A stretch of 64,000 nucleotides of DNA from Caulobacter zeae. GTDB lineage: Bacteria; Pseudomonadota; Alphaproteobacteria; Caulobacterales; Caulobacteraceae. This document shows, one piece after another, positions 54,124 to 63,236 of the stretch. Location of the stretch: assembly GCF_002858925.1 (NCBI RefSeq), contig NZ_PJRS01000046.1:62001-126000 (forward strand), in the 5' to 3' direction. The position numbers and the translations under genes were made by a program. Below the pieces are notes generated by a model that was not told the DNA's origin, ran no database searches, and saw only the letters and a list, made by a program, of their open reading frames with translations. The number at the start of each line of letters is the position of its first letter. Positions within the stretch are counted from its first letter, which is position 1.

Positions 54124-55227
54124 ATGAAGGCGGCGGTGCTGCGCGAGGTGGGCAAGCCCCTCGTCATCGAGAACGTGGCCATCGGCAAGCCGGGCCCGCG
54201 CGAGGTGCTGATCCGCACCAAGGCCGCCGGCGTCTGCCACTCCGACCTGCACTTCGTCGAAGGCTCCTACCCCCACCCCCTGCCCGCCGTGCTGGGCCAC
54301 GAGAGCGCCGGGATCGTCGAGGCGGTCGGCGACGAGGTGCGCACCGTCAAGGTCGGCGACCACGTCATCACCTGCCTGTCGGTCTATTGCGGCCACTGCG
54401 AGGTCTGCCTCACCGGCCACATGAGCCTGTGCACCAGCTCTGAGACCAAGCGACCGAAGGGTTCGGAGCCGCGCCTCTTCAAGGAAGACCTGAACGCCGC
54501 CGGCGGGCGCGGCCCGATGGCCCAGTTCCTGAACCTGTCGTCCTTCGCCGAGATGATGCTGGTGCACGAGCACGCCTGCGTGGCCATCCGCAAGGACATG
54601 CCGTTCGACCGCGCCGCCCTGATCGGCTGCTCGGTGACCACCGGCATCGGCGCGGTGATCCATACGTCCAAGGTCCAGCCGGGCGAGACGGTGGCCGTCA
54701 TCGGCTGCGGCGGCGTGGGCCTGGCCACCATCAACGGCGCGGCCATCGCCGGCGCCGGCCGCATCATCGCCATCGACCGCCAGCCCTCGAAACTGGCCCT
54801 GGCCAGGACGTTCGGCGCCACGGACGTGATCGACGCCAATGACGGCGACGTGGTCAAGCAGGTGCAGGAACTGACCGGCGGCGGCGTGCACCACAGCTTC
54901 GAAGCCATCGGGCTGAAGGTCACCGCCGAGCAGGCCTTCAAGATGCTGCGCCGGGGCGGCACGGCCAACATCATCGGCATGATCCCGGTCGGCACCATGA
55001 TCGAGCTGCATGGTCCCGACTTCCTCGGCGAGAAGAAGATCCAGGGCAGCTACATGGGCTCCAACCGCTTCCCGGTCGACATGCCGCGCTTTGTCGACTT
55101 CTACATGAGCGGCAGGCTCAAGCTCGACGAACTGATCTCGCGCCGGATCAAGCTGGAAGACGTCAACGACGCCTTCGAGGAGCTCAAACGTGGCGAACTG
55201 GCCCGCTCGGTGATCGTGTTCGACTAG
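54124..55227 (+). CDS. Zinc-dependent alcohol dehydrogenase
   Basis: A 367-residue medium-chain dehydrogenase. Catalytic zinc ligands lie in GVCHSDLH and GHESAGIV, the structural-zinc cysteines in CGHCEVCLTGHMSLC, and the NAD site GCGGVGLATINGAAIAGAG near residue 197. It belongs to the class III-like group of broad alcohol/aldehyde enzymes. The substrate is not set by sequence. Confidence 0.9.
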   Translation: MKAAVLREVGKPLVIENVAIGKPGPREVLIRTKAAGVCHSDLHFVEGSYPHPLPAVLGHESAGIVEAVGDEVRTVKVGDHVITCLSVYCGHCEVCLTGHMSLCTSSETKRPKGSEPRLFKEDLNAAGGRGPMAQFLNLSSFAEMMLVHEHACVAIRKDMPFDRAALIGCSVTTGIGAVIHTSKVQPGETVAVIGCGGVGLATINGAAIAGAGRIIAIDRQPSKLALARTFGATDVIDANDGDVVKQVQELTGGGVHHSFEAIGLKVTAEQAFKMLRRGGTANIIGMIPVGTMIELHGPDFLGEKKIQGSYMGSNRFPVDMPRFVDFYMSGRLKLDELISRRIKLEDVNDAFEELKRGELARSVIVFD

Positions 55228-55243
55228 AACGCTACTTCCTTGA

Positions 55244-55264
55244 CCCTCTCCCAGAGCGAGAGGG
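55244..55264. repeat. Short inverted repeat between two convergent genes
   Basis: CCCTCTC / GAGAGGG around CCAGAGC, in the 42-base gap between the ADH and EamA genes. It could act as a bidirectional terminator. Confidence 0.6.
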
Positions 55265-55269
55265 AGACC

Positions 55270-56247
55270 CTAGGCCGCCTTCCGCCGCCCCTTGCGCGTC
55301 ACCAGGAAGATGCCGCCGCAGACCAGGGCCAGGGCGGCGGCGTTCTTCCAGGCCAGCACCGGCTCGTGCAGGAACAGCGCCGACAGCAGCACCCCGAACA
55401 CCGGGATCAGGAAGTTGAACACCGCCAGCATGCCCACCGGGTTGTGCTTCAGGAGCAGGCTCCAGAGGGCGAAGGCGGCCGCCGACAGGCCGGCCATGTA
55501 GGCCAGCAGGGCCAGCGAGCGGATGTCGAAGCCTTCCAGGCGGCCGCCGAACGCGAACCCGATCCCCAGCAGGGCCGCGCCGCCGATGGCCAGCTGCCAG
55601 CCGGTCATGACCATGGCGTCCATCTTCTGCGAGATGGTCTTGCCCCAGATGCCGGCGGCGGCCAGCACGAAGGCGGCGATGACCACGAAGCCCTCGCCTA
55701 GCAGGCTGAACTCGAAATCCAGCCCCTTTCCGCCCAGGTTCACCGCCAGCACGCCCAGGAAGCCGAGCAGGCAGCCCAGCGCCTTGCGCGGGGTCAGGCG
55801 GTCGTTGGCGTAGAGGAAGTGGGCCAGGATCACGCCGAAGAAGGCGCCGGTCGAGTTCATGATCGACGACTTCACGCCGGTGGCGTGGGCCAGGCCGATA
55901 TAGAAGAAGACGTACTGCACCGTGGTCTGGACGATCCCCAGGGCCAGCACCTTGGGCGCCTGGTCGCGCGGCGGGACCAGCGGCTTGCCGGTCAGCCCCG
56001 CCAGCACCAGCAGGATCGCGCCGGCCGCCAGGAACCGCCAGCCGGCGAACAGCATCTGGGCGGCCGTGTCGGCCTTGGCCACGTGCAGCATCGCATAGCC
56101 GGCCTTCACCGCCGGAAAGGCGCTGCCCCACAGCAGGCAGCACAGCACCGCCATGCCGATGACGAAACGGCGATCACGGTAGAGGTCGGCGCGGGGGGAG
56201 GTCACGCTAGGCGAGGTCACGGGGGCGGGCCTTGTCGGAAAAAGCAT
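55270..56247 (-). CDS. EamA/DMT-family membrane transporter
   Basis: A 325-residue inner-membrane protein with ten predicted helices and two EamA repeats: MAVLCCLLWGSAFPAVKAGYAML...FLGVLAVNLGG and AAAGIWGKTISQKMDAMVMTG...FGVLLSALFLHEP. DMT carriers export metabolites or amino-acid-like compounds. Substrate unknown. Confidence 0.87.
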   Translation of the reverse strand: MLFPTRPAPVTSPSVTSPRADLYRDRRFVIGMAVLCCLLWGSAFPAVKAGYAMLHVAKADTAAQMLFAGWRFLAAGAILLVLAGLTGKPLVPPRDQAPKVLALGIVQTTVQYVFFYIGLAHATGVKSSIMNSTGAFFGVILAHFLYANDRLTPRKALGCLLGFLGVLAVNLGGKGLDFEFSLLGEGFVVIAAFVLAAAGIWGKTISQKMDAMVMTGWQLAIGGAALLGIGFAFGGRLEGFDIRSLALLAYMAGLSAAAFALWSLLLKHNPVGMLAVFNFLIPVFGVLLSALFLHEPVLAWKNAAALALVCGGIFLVTRKGRRKAA

Positions 56248-56404
56248 CGCCGCCCCACGGCAAGCGGGGCGGCGATCATGTCTGCGCCCAGCTTCTAGGC
56301 TCCTCGCCGCGGGGCTTCAACCACGGGGCCGCCCTTGTGCGCGCTGTCACGAGATCGCCAGGCGCGACATGCTACCGGCAGTGCTCCAGAGGGGGAGATT
56401 CGCC

Positions 56405-58519
56405 TTGTCCGACATCGATCGCCGCGGCCTGCTGCTGGGCGGAGCCGCCGCCGGCGCCCTGCCGACCTTCCTCGCCTCGACCCTGGCCCGCGCCGCCGCG
56501 ATCGACGCCGACGACCGCACGGGTACGATCCAGGACGTGGAGCACGTGGTGATCCTGATGCAGGAGAACCGCAGCTTCGACCACTATTTCGGGGCCATGG
56601 CCGGGGTGCGCGGCTTTGGCGACCGCTTCCCCGTCCCGGTGCGCGACGCAGCCGGCCGCAAGGACGGCACGGCGTTCCTCCAGGCCTATGGCCAGCAAGG
56701 CGGCCCGGACGTGATCGCGCCCTTCGCGCTGAACAGCGGCCCGCTGGGCGACCTGATCCGCGTCGAGGGCACGCCGCATGGCTGGGCCGACGCCCAGGAC
56801 GCCTGGGACGAAGGACGCATGGACCGCTGGCCGGTCGCCAAGCGGCCCCACTCCATGGGCTACTACACCAAGGCCGAAATCCCCTTCCAGTACGCCCTGG
56901 CCCACGAATTCACCCTGTGCGACGCCTATCACTGCTCGACCCAGACCGGCACCAACACCAACCGCCTGTTCCTGTGGAGCGGAACCAACGACGGCGCGGG
57001 CCAGGCCGGCGGGCCGTCGATCTCGAACTCGCACGACGATTTTCCGGACAAGGGCGGCGCGGCCGAGTCCTACCGCTGGACCACCTATCCCGAACGGCTG
57101 CTGGAGGCCGGCGTCAGCTGGCGCATCTACCAGGACATGGCCGACAACTTCACCGACAACCCCCTGGCGGGGTTCGCGGCCTATCGCGCCGCCCATGCCG
57201 GCGCCCCCGGCTCGGATCAGCGGCTCAAGGACCTGGCCCTGTCGACCTGGCACCTCGACGGGCTGCGCCAGGACGTGCTGTCCGGGCGCCTGCCCCAGGT
57301 CTCGTGGATCATCGCCCCGGCCGCCGACTCCGAGCATCCGGGGCCATCCAGCCCCGCCCAGGGCGCCTTCTATCTGGCCCGGGTGCTCGACGCCCTGACC
57401 TTGAACAGCAAGGTCTGGGCGAAAACGGCGCTGCTGGTGATGTTCGACGAGAACGACGGCTTCTTCGACCACGTTCCACCGCCCGCCCCGCCCTCGCGCG
57501 ACGCCGCCGGCAAGGACCTGGGCGGCTCGACCGTGGATACGGCCGGCGAGTATCACCTCGTGCGCAATCCGACCGAGGCCAAGGCCGAGCGTGACGACCT
57601 AATGGGCCGCCCCTACGGCCTGGGACCGCGGGTGCCGATGTACGTGATCTCGCCTTGGAGCCGCGGCGGCTGGGTCAACAGCGAGGTCTTCGACCACACC
57701 TCGGTGATCCGCTTCCTGGAGGCCCGCTTCGGCGTGGCCGAGCCCAACATCTCGCCGTGGCGGCGGTCGGTGTGCGGCGACCTGACCTCGTGCTTCAACT
57801 TCGCGACGCCGAACGCCGACCCTCCCGCCGCGATGCAGGACATGCAGACCCTGGCCAGGGCGGCGCGGTTCGCCGCCCGCAAGAAGAACACGACGACCCC
57901 GCCGACGCCGACCGCGGTCCGGGCGCCCTATCAGGAAAGCGGCATGCGCAACTCGCGCGCGCTGCCCTACCGACTGGAGGTCAACGCCGGGATCGGCGAC
58001 GGCGCGGCGAGCCTGGTCCTGAACAATCCCGGCGCCGCCGGGGCCGTGCTGCACGTCTATGACCGCCTGCGCCTGGACCAGGCGCCGCGCCGCTACACCC
58101 TGGGCGCGGGCGGACGGCTCGAGGACGCCTGGCCGGCCGGCGCCTACGACCTCTGGCTGCTGGGTCCCAACAGCTTCCACCGGCACTATGCGGGCGAGCC
58201 GTCCGACGGGCTGGAATGGCTGATCGTCCCCAACCCCAGCGGGAAGACGGTGGGGATGACCCTCTACAACACCAGTTCGGAGGCGCGCACGGTGACCGTC
58301 GAGTCGGTCGGCTTCCTGAAGTCCAAGCCCTGGACGGTGACGCTGGCGGCGGGGGAGACGCGGGGTCGCGAATGGCAGGCGGGCGTCGACTGGTACGACC
58401 TGTCGGCCCGCTGCGAAGAGCGCCCGTCCTGGCGCCGCCGCGCCGCTGGACGCGCGGAGTCAGGACGACACTCGCACAGCGATCCGCTGATGGGCGGGCT
58501 GGCCGCGCTGTCGCGCTAG
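56405..58519 (+). CDS. Phosphocholine-type phospholipase C
   Basis: A 704-residue exported enzyme with a Tat signal (IDRRGLLLGGAAAGALPTFLAS). It hydrolyses phosphatidylcholine or sphingomyelin to phosphocholine. The acid phosphatase-like catalytic domain begins HVVILMQENRSFDHYFGAM, with YHCSTQTGTNTNRLF and VMFDENDGFFDHVPPP, and a C-terminal pair of DUF756 domains (about residues 500-700). The TTG at 56405, after GGGGGAG with an eight-base spacing, is preferred to an ATG 12 codons earlier. Stop overlaps the M23 gene stop. Confidence 0.88.
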   Translation: MSDIDRRGLLLGGAAAGALPTFLASTLARAAAIDADDRTGTIQDVEHVVILMQENRSFDHYFGAMAGVRGFGDRFPVPVRDAAGRKDGTAFLQAYGQQGGPDVIAPFALNSGPLGDLIRVEGTPHGWADAQDAWDEGRMDRWPVAKRPHSMGYYTKAEIPFQYALAHEFTLCDAYHCSTQTGTNTNRLFLWSGTNDGAGQAGGPSISNSHDDFPDKGGAAESYRWTTYPERLLEAGVSWRIYQDMADNFTDNPLAGFAAYRAAHAGAPGSDQRLKDLALSTWHLDGLRQDVLSGRLPQVSWIIAPAADSEHPGPSSPAQGAFYLARVLDALTLNSKVWAKTALLVMFDENDGFFDHVPPPAPPSRDAAGKDLGGSTVDTAGEYHLVRNPTEAKAERDDLMGRPYGLGPRVPMYVISPWSRGGWVNSEVFDHTSVIRFLEARFGVAEPNISPWRRSVCGDLTSCFNFATPNADPPAAMQDMQTLARAARFAARKKNTTTPPTPTAVRAPYQESGMRNSRALPYRLEVNAGIGDGAASLVLNNPGAAGAVLHVYDRLRLDQAPRRYTLGAGGRLEDAWPAGAYDLWLLGPNSFHRHYAGEPSDGLEWLIVPNPSGKTVGMTLYNTSSEARTVTVESVGFLKSKPWTVTLAAGETRGREWQAGVDWYDLSARCEERPSWRRRAAGRAESGRHSHSDPLMGGLAALSR

Positions 58520-59922
58520 CGCAGCCGGCTGGTGTTGGGCGACTTCAGCTCGGCCAGGGCCAGGCGCGGGGTGTCCTTGCTGGTCTCGTTGGAGGCCTGG
58601 GCGTAGTTGCTGTCTTCCCGGCCGGCCTGGGCCAGCAGGGTGTCGACGCGGGCCTTCTTGGCCTTGAAGGCCGCTAGCTCGCCCCCCGACAGCACCGTGC
58701 CCTGCGGCACCTTGGCGCCGATCGGGTTGACGCGCTGGCCGTTCAGCCAGACCTCGTAGTGCAGGTGCGGGCCGGTCGACATGCCGGTCGAGCCGACATA
58801 GGCCACGACCTGGCCCTGCGAGACGCGCATGCCCGGGCGGACGCCCTTGCCGTAGCGCGAGATGTGGGCGTAGCCGGTGTCCCAGTTGCCGGCGTGGCGG
58901 ATCCGCAGCCAGTTGCCGTAGCCGGCCCAGCGCTTGGCCTCCAGCACCACGCCGTCGCCGGCGGCGAGGATCGGGGTGCCGGTGCCGGCGCCGAAGTCGA
59001 CGCCCTTGTGGCCGCGAGCATAGCCCAGGATCGGGTGGCGGCGCATGCCGAAGGTCGAGGTGATGCGGGCCCCGTCGACCGGGGTGCGCAGCAGGAAGCC
59101 TTTGATGTTCTTGCCGCTCTCGTCGAAGAACTGGGTCTTGCCGTCGCGCTCGAAGGCGTAGAAGCGCTGGCCCTTGACCTCGGCGTACTCCAGGTCGCCG
59201 GCCTCGATGGTGCGGCCGCTCTCGGTGACCTTGCGGTCGAACACCAGGCAGAACTGGTCGCCGTCCTTGATGTCGCGCGAGAAGTCGATCTTGTGCGAGA
59301 ACAGCTTGGCCGCCTGGCTGATCACGGCCGGGCTGCCGCCGACGGCCGCCACGCTCTCGTAGAACGACCCGTTCATGGCCCCGCACGAGACCTTGGTCTC
59401 GTCGCGGACCTGTTCCTCGATCTCGCGCAGCTTCAGCGCGCCGTCGAAGGTGCGCGACACGGTGACGGTCGATGACGGGCTGGTGCGCATCGACAGGCCG
59501 ACCAGCCGGGCCGGGCCGCGGTCGTTGTCGCGGCGGCGGGCGATGGCGGCCTCAAAGGCCATGCCGGCCTTGATGTTGACCGTGTCCATGGCGCTCTGCA
59601 GCGTGCTGACCACCTGGCTGGCCTCGTCGGCGCCGACGCCCGAGCGCTGCACGGCGCCTTGCAGGGTCTCGCCGGGGCGAACCTTGACGGAAACGGTTTC
59701 AGGACGGTCGAAGCCGGGCTGGGCCTCGGCCTGGGCGAAGGCGACGTGTTGCAGGGCCACCATGGCGGCCGCGTCCAGCGGCGCGTGGGCGGCCACGACG
59801 GTCGACGGGGCGTCGCCCGCCGTCAGCTTCCAGCCCAGGGCCAGGGCGGCCAAGCCGGCGACGGCGGTAAAGAGCCGCGGCGCGAGACGCCACGTCGGGC
59901 GTCGCGGATCAAATTCCTGCAT
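58516..59922 (-). CDS. M23-family peptidoglycan endopeptidase, membrane-anchored
   Basis: A 468-residue protein with an N-terminal membrane helix (LFTAVAGLAALALGWKLTA) and a long periplasmic part. The C-terminal LytM domain has the zinc site HKGVDFGAGTG and GPHLHYEVWLNG, with TSTFGMRRHPILG preceding. It probably cuts or regulates cutting of peptidoglycan cross-links; the ATG (MQEFDPRRP) follows GGGGGACCG. It is convergent with the phospholipase gene (stops overlap by four bases) and lies downstream of ctrA. Confidence 0.87.
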   Translation of the reverse strand: MQEFDPRRPTWRLAPRLFTAVAGLAALALGWKLTAGDAPSTVVAAHAPLDAAAMVALQHVAFAQAEAQPGFDRPETVSVKVRPGETLQGAVQRSGVGADEASQVVSTLQSAMDTVNIKAGMAFEAAIARRRDNDRGPARLVGLSMRTSPSSTVTVSRTFDGALKLREIEEQVRDETKVSCGAMNGSFYESVAAVGGSPAVISQAAKLFSHKIDFSRDIKDGDQFCLVFDRKVTESGRTIEAGDLEYAEVKGQRFYAFERDGKTQFFDESGKNIKGFLLRTPVDGARITSTFGMRRHPILGYARGHKGVDFGAGTGTPILAAGDGVVLEAKRWAGYGNWLRIRHAGNWDTGYAHISRYGKGVRPGMRVSQGQVVAYVGSTGMSTGPHLHYEVWLNGQRVNPIGAKVPQGTVLSGGELAAFKAKKARVDTLLAQAGREDSNYAQASNETSKDTPRLALAELKSPNTSRLR

Positions 59923-60114
59923 CGGTCCCCCGTTCGGTAGCGATGCCGTTTTCGTACAGAAACAGCACGGCCGGGAAGCCCCCCAGCAATCGTCGGGCCG
60001 GAACATGACGGCGCAGGGGCCGCCGATCAAGGACTATCCGGTGCTTTGGACGTTTTGTCACGGATATGGTTAACCCATTGTCCTGGCTCGGAAAACGCGA
60101 GCGGACAAAGAAAA

Positions 60115-60138
60115 ACGCCCGCTGCGAGCAGCGGGCGT
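60115..60138 (-). terminator. Intrinsic terminator of ctrA
   Basis: Inverted repeat ACGCCCGCTGC / GCAGCGGGCGT with a two-base apex, followed on the minus strand by TTTTTCTTTG, 37 bases past the ctrA stop. Confidence 0.88.
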
Positions 60139-60174
60139 CTTCTGTCGAATTTCGGGTTTCGCGCTGGCGAAAAA

Positions 60175-60870
<696 letters not shown>

Positions 60871-60956
60871 GAAACCCTCCCCGCCCTGAGGCGGCGCTTA
60901 TTCGACAGCTAGGCGGACAACCGCCGGTGAAACCCGTCCACCAGTCTGGCGGACAG

Positions 60957-61021
60957 TTAATTTAAGACTGGTTAATGGTGAACGCGTCGTCTGGCGAAAT
61001 GGTTAATATGATTTGCGAATC
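60957..61021 (-). promoter_or_regulatory. ctrA promoter region: CtrA half-sites and a CcrM site
   Basis: Upstream of ctrA lie four TTAA half-sites (60957, 60962, 60972, 61003) including minus-strand TTAACCAT and TTAACCAG, and a GANTC site (GAATC) at 61017-61021. This is the expected layout of the paired ctrA promoters: a methylation-sensitive distal one and a CtrA-activated proximal one. The remainder of the 406-base gap up to 61276 shows no recognisable gene. Confidence 0.75.
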
Positions 61022-61276
61022 GGGTGCAAGCGCCCAGAAAACCGTTGCGCACATTGGCCGCAGGCGGTTTTCAAGCTCTGCCTTGGCATGGTGAAAAGCC
61101 AGCAAAACCAAGGGTTAACAGGGGATCGGACGCCGTTACCGCGTTAAGAAGCCTCAAGGCTCCGTTCGTCTTTAGGGCGAGATTGCGGCGTTCTGTCGCG
61201 AGAATTTCCCACCCATTTTTTCGCCCTCCGCGTGCGGGCCGCGTGCGGTCGAAAGCTGGACAGGCGCTTTCCCGCG

Positions 61277-62050
61277 TCACCCGGTCGCGGCCGATTCCCC
61301 GTCGGTCAGCCAGCCGGCCGCCCGCAGGCGGGCCACCGAGGCCCGCGCGATGGGCGCGGCCTCGCCGTCGACCAGCCGCAGCCGCAGGTTTCGGCCGTCG
61401 CGCTCGACCCCGACCACCGCCCGCCGCGCCACCCACCACGAGCGGTGGACCTGCAATCCGTCCAGGCCCGACAGCCCCGCCAGCACCCGCGACAGCGGTC
61501 CGGCCTCCAGCCGCGAGCCGGTTTCGGTGCGAACCCGGACGTAATGATCCTCCATCTTTAGATAGAGGACGCGGGAGGGCGACACGGACGGCTCGGCCGG
61601 CGCCCCGGGGATGACCGGGACCACCCGCGCCGCCTGCAGCCGGGCGCGCAGCCAGGTGAAACCCGCCGCGATCGGCGCCGAGATCGCCAGGCACTGGCCG
61701 TACCAATCCAGCGGCGACAGGCGCTTGAGAAACGGCCACAGGCTGGTGGCCAGCGGCGCCACGACCGCGGTCTGCAAACCACAGCCGACCAGGATCGCCC
61801 CGCCGACCATCACCCAGGCGGGAACCTTCAGCCGCTCGGCCCCGGCGATCGCCAGGCGGATCGAAAGGCCGAAGATCACGATCCCGGCCCAGAAGCAGCC
61901 CGTCCAATAGAACGCGCGCACGAGGACGGAGCCGTTGAAGTAGCTGCCGAACGGCCCGACCACGCCCAGGAACACCCCCACCGCCGTGGCGACGGAAAGG
62001 TCGATCGCCCATTCGCGGGCGGTTCCCAGGACGGGCGTTCTGGCGGTCAT
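61277..62050 (-). CDS. Membrane-bound LytTR-type transcription regulator
   Basis: A 257-residue protein starting MTARTPVLGTAREWAIDL. Four transmembrane segments fill residues about 20-130, and the C-terminal 100 residues are a LytTR domain (RVLYLKMEDHYVRVRTETGSRL...LQVHRSWWVARRAVVG). It lies beside ctrA, transcribed in the same direction. Binding sites and signal are unknown. Confidence 0.85.
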   Translation of the reverse strand: MTARTPVLGTAREWAIDLSVATAVGVFLGVVGPFGSYFNGSVLVRAFYWTGCFWAGIVIFGLSIRLAIAGAERLKVPAWVMVGGAILVGCGLQTAVVAPLATSLWPFLKRLSPLDWYGQCLAISAPIAAGFTWLRARLQAARVVPVIPGAPAEPSVSPSRVLYLKMEDHYVRVRTETGSRLEAGPLSRVLAGLSGLDGLQVHRSWWVARRAVVGVERDGRNLRLRLVDGEAAPIARASVARLRAAGWLTDGESAATG

Positions 62051-62166
62051 GGCCGATCTATAGCGCCGTTCGCCGCTTGGCGAACCCATTCGCCCATTCA
62101 CGCATGAGGCGTGGCGACGCAAGGGCTAGGGCCGCATCGAGGGGACATCGCCAACCGGAGCCCTCC

Positions 62167-63177
62167 ATGCGTTCCCCTCGCCTTCTCGCCCTGTTCGCCA
62201 CCCTCGCCTTCGCCGGCGCCGTCTCCACCACCGCTTGGGCCTCCGAGCCGCATGTCGGCTTCATGCGCCTGTCCGCGCCCGATCCTGGCGGCGCGCCGAT
62301 CGAGGTCGGGGTCTGGTACCCCACCGACACGGCCGAGACCGCCCCGGCCGGCGGCATGGAGAACCTGCCCGTCGCCGCCGGCGCGCCGGTCGCCGGCGAG
62401 CATCTGCCGCTGGTGGTCATGTCGCACGGCAACGGCGGCTGGTTCGGCGGCCACTACGACACCGCCGCCGCCCTGGTGAGGAGGGGCTTCGTCGTCGCCG
62501 CCCTGACCCACACCGGCGACAACTACCGCGACCAGAGCCGGGCGCTGGACATGGCCGACCGCCCCCGCCAGCTTTCCGTGCTGATCGGCTACATGCTGGA
62601 CGCCTCGCCGATGCACGCGCGGATCGATCCGGCCAAGGTCGGCGCCTTCGGCTTCTCGTCGGGCGGCTTCACGGTGCTGGCGGCGGCCGGCGGCCAGCCG
62701 AACCTGGCGGCGACCTTCCCGGAACACTGTCTGAAGCACCCAGCCAACTACGATTGCCGCCTCAGCGCCGGCAAGCCGCTGCCGGCAAGCGCGCTGACCA
62801 CGACCTGGACCCACGACACGCGGATCAAGGCCGTGGTCTCGGCCGCGCCCGCGCTCGGCTTCACTTTCGGCAAGAAGGGCCTGGAGGGCGTCACCCAGCC
62901 GCTGCAACTGTGGAAGGCGGCCGACGACGAGATCCTGCCGGATCCCGACTACGCCGAGGCCGTGCACCGCGCGCTGCCCCGCGCCCACGACTATCGCGTC
63001 GTGCCGGGGGCGCGACATTTCGACTTCCTGGTCCCGTGCGGCCCGCAGGCGGCCAAGCAACTGCCAACCCCTTTGTGCGCAGGCGCTCCGGGCTTCGACA
63101 GGGCTGCTTTCCACGCTGATTTCAACGCCCGGGTTGCGACATTCTTCGCCACCCATCTGGGCGTCGGCGAACGCTGA
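62167..63177 (+). CDS. Exported alpha/beta hydrolase, dienelactone hydrolase-like
   Basis: A 336-residue protein with a signal peptide (RLLALFATLAFAGAVSTTAWA). The fold shows VVMSHGNGGWFGGH (oxyanion), the nucleophile elbow VGAFGFSSGGFTVL (Ser in FSSG), an acid in KAADDEILP and His in PGARHFDFLVP. The substrate is unknown. It is 59 bases upstream of fliI, on the same strand. Confidence 0.82.
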   Translation: MRSPRLLALFATLAFAGAVSTTAWASEPHVGFMRLSAPDPGGAPIEVGVWYPTDTAETAPAGGMENLPVAAGAPVAGEHLPLVVMSHGNGGWFGGHYDTAAALVRRGFVVAALTHTGDNYRDQSRALDMADRPRQLSVLIGYMLDASPMHARIDPAKVGAFGFSSGGFTVLAAAGGQPNLAATFPEHCLKHPANYDCRLSAGKPLPASALTTTWTHDTRIKAVVSAAPALGFTFGKKGLEGVTQPLQLWKAADDEILPDPDYAEAVHRALPRAHDYRVVPGARHFDFLVPCGPQAAKQLPTPLCAGAPGFDRAAFHADFNARVATFFATHLGVGER

Positions 63178-63190
63178 ATTTCATGCCCGA

Positions 63191-63210
63191 TTAACCATGA
63201 TGACCGAGTC
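63191..63210 (+). promoter_or_regulatory. fliI promoter elements: CtrA half-site and GANTC
   Basis: TTAACCATG at 63191-63199 is a CtrA half-site and GAGTC at 63206-63210 is a CcrM site, 27-46 bases before the fliI start. It fits the known CtrA control of class II flagellar genes. Confidence 0.6.
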
Positions 63211-63236
63211 TGCGCGGGTCGCTTCCAGGAGCCGTC

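Noticed and set aside
61022..61276. Small gene between ctrA promoter and the LytTR gene
   Set aside because: No reading frame with a ribosome binding site stands out; the stretch contains only scattered TTAA and weak hairpins.
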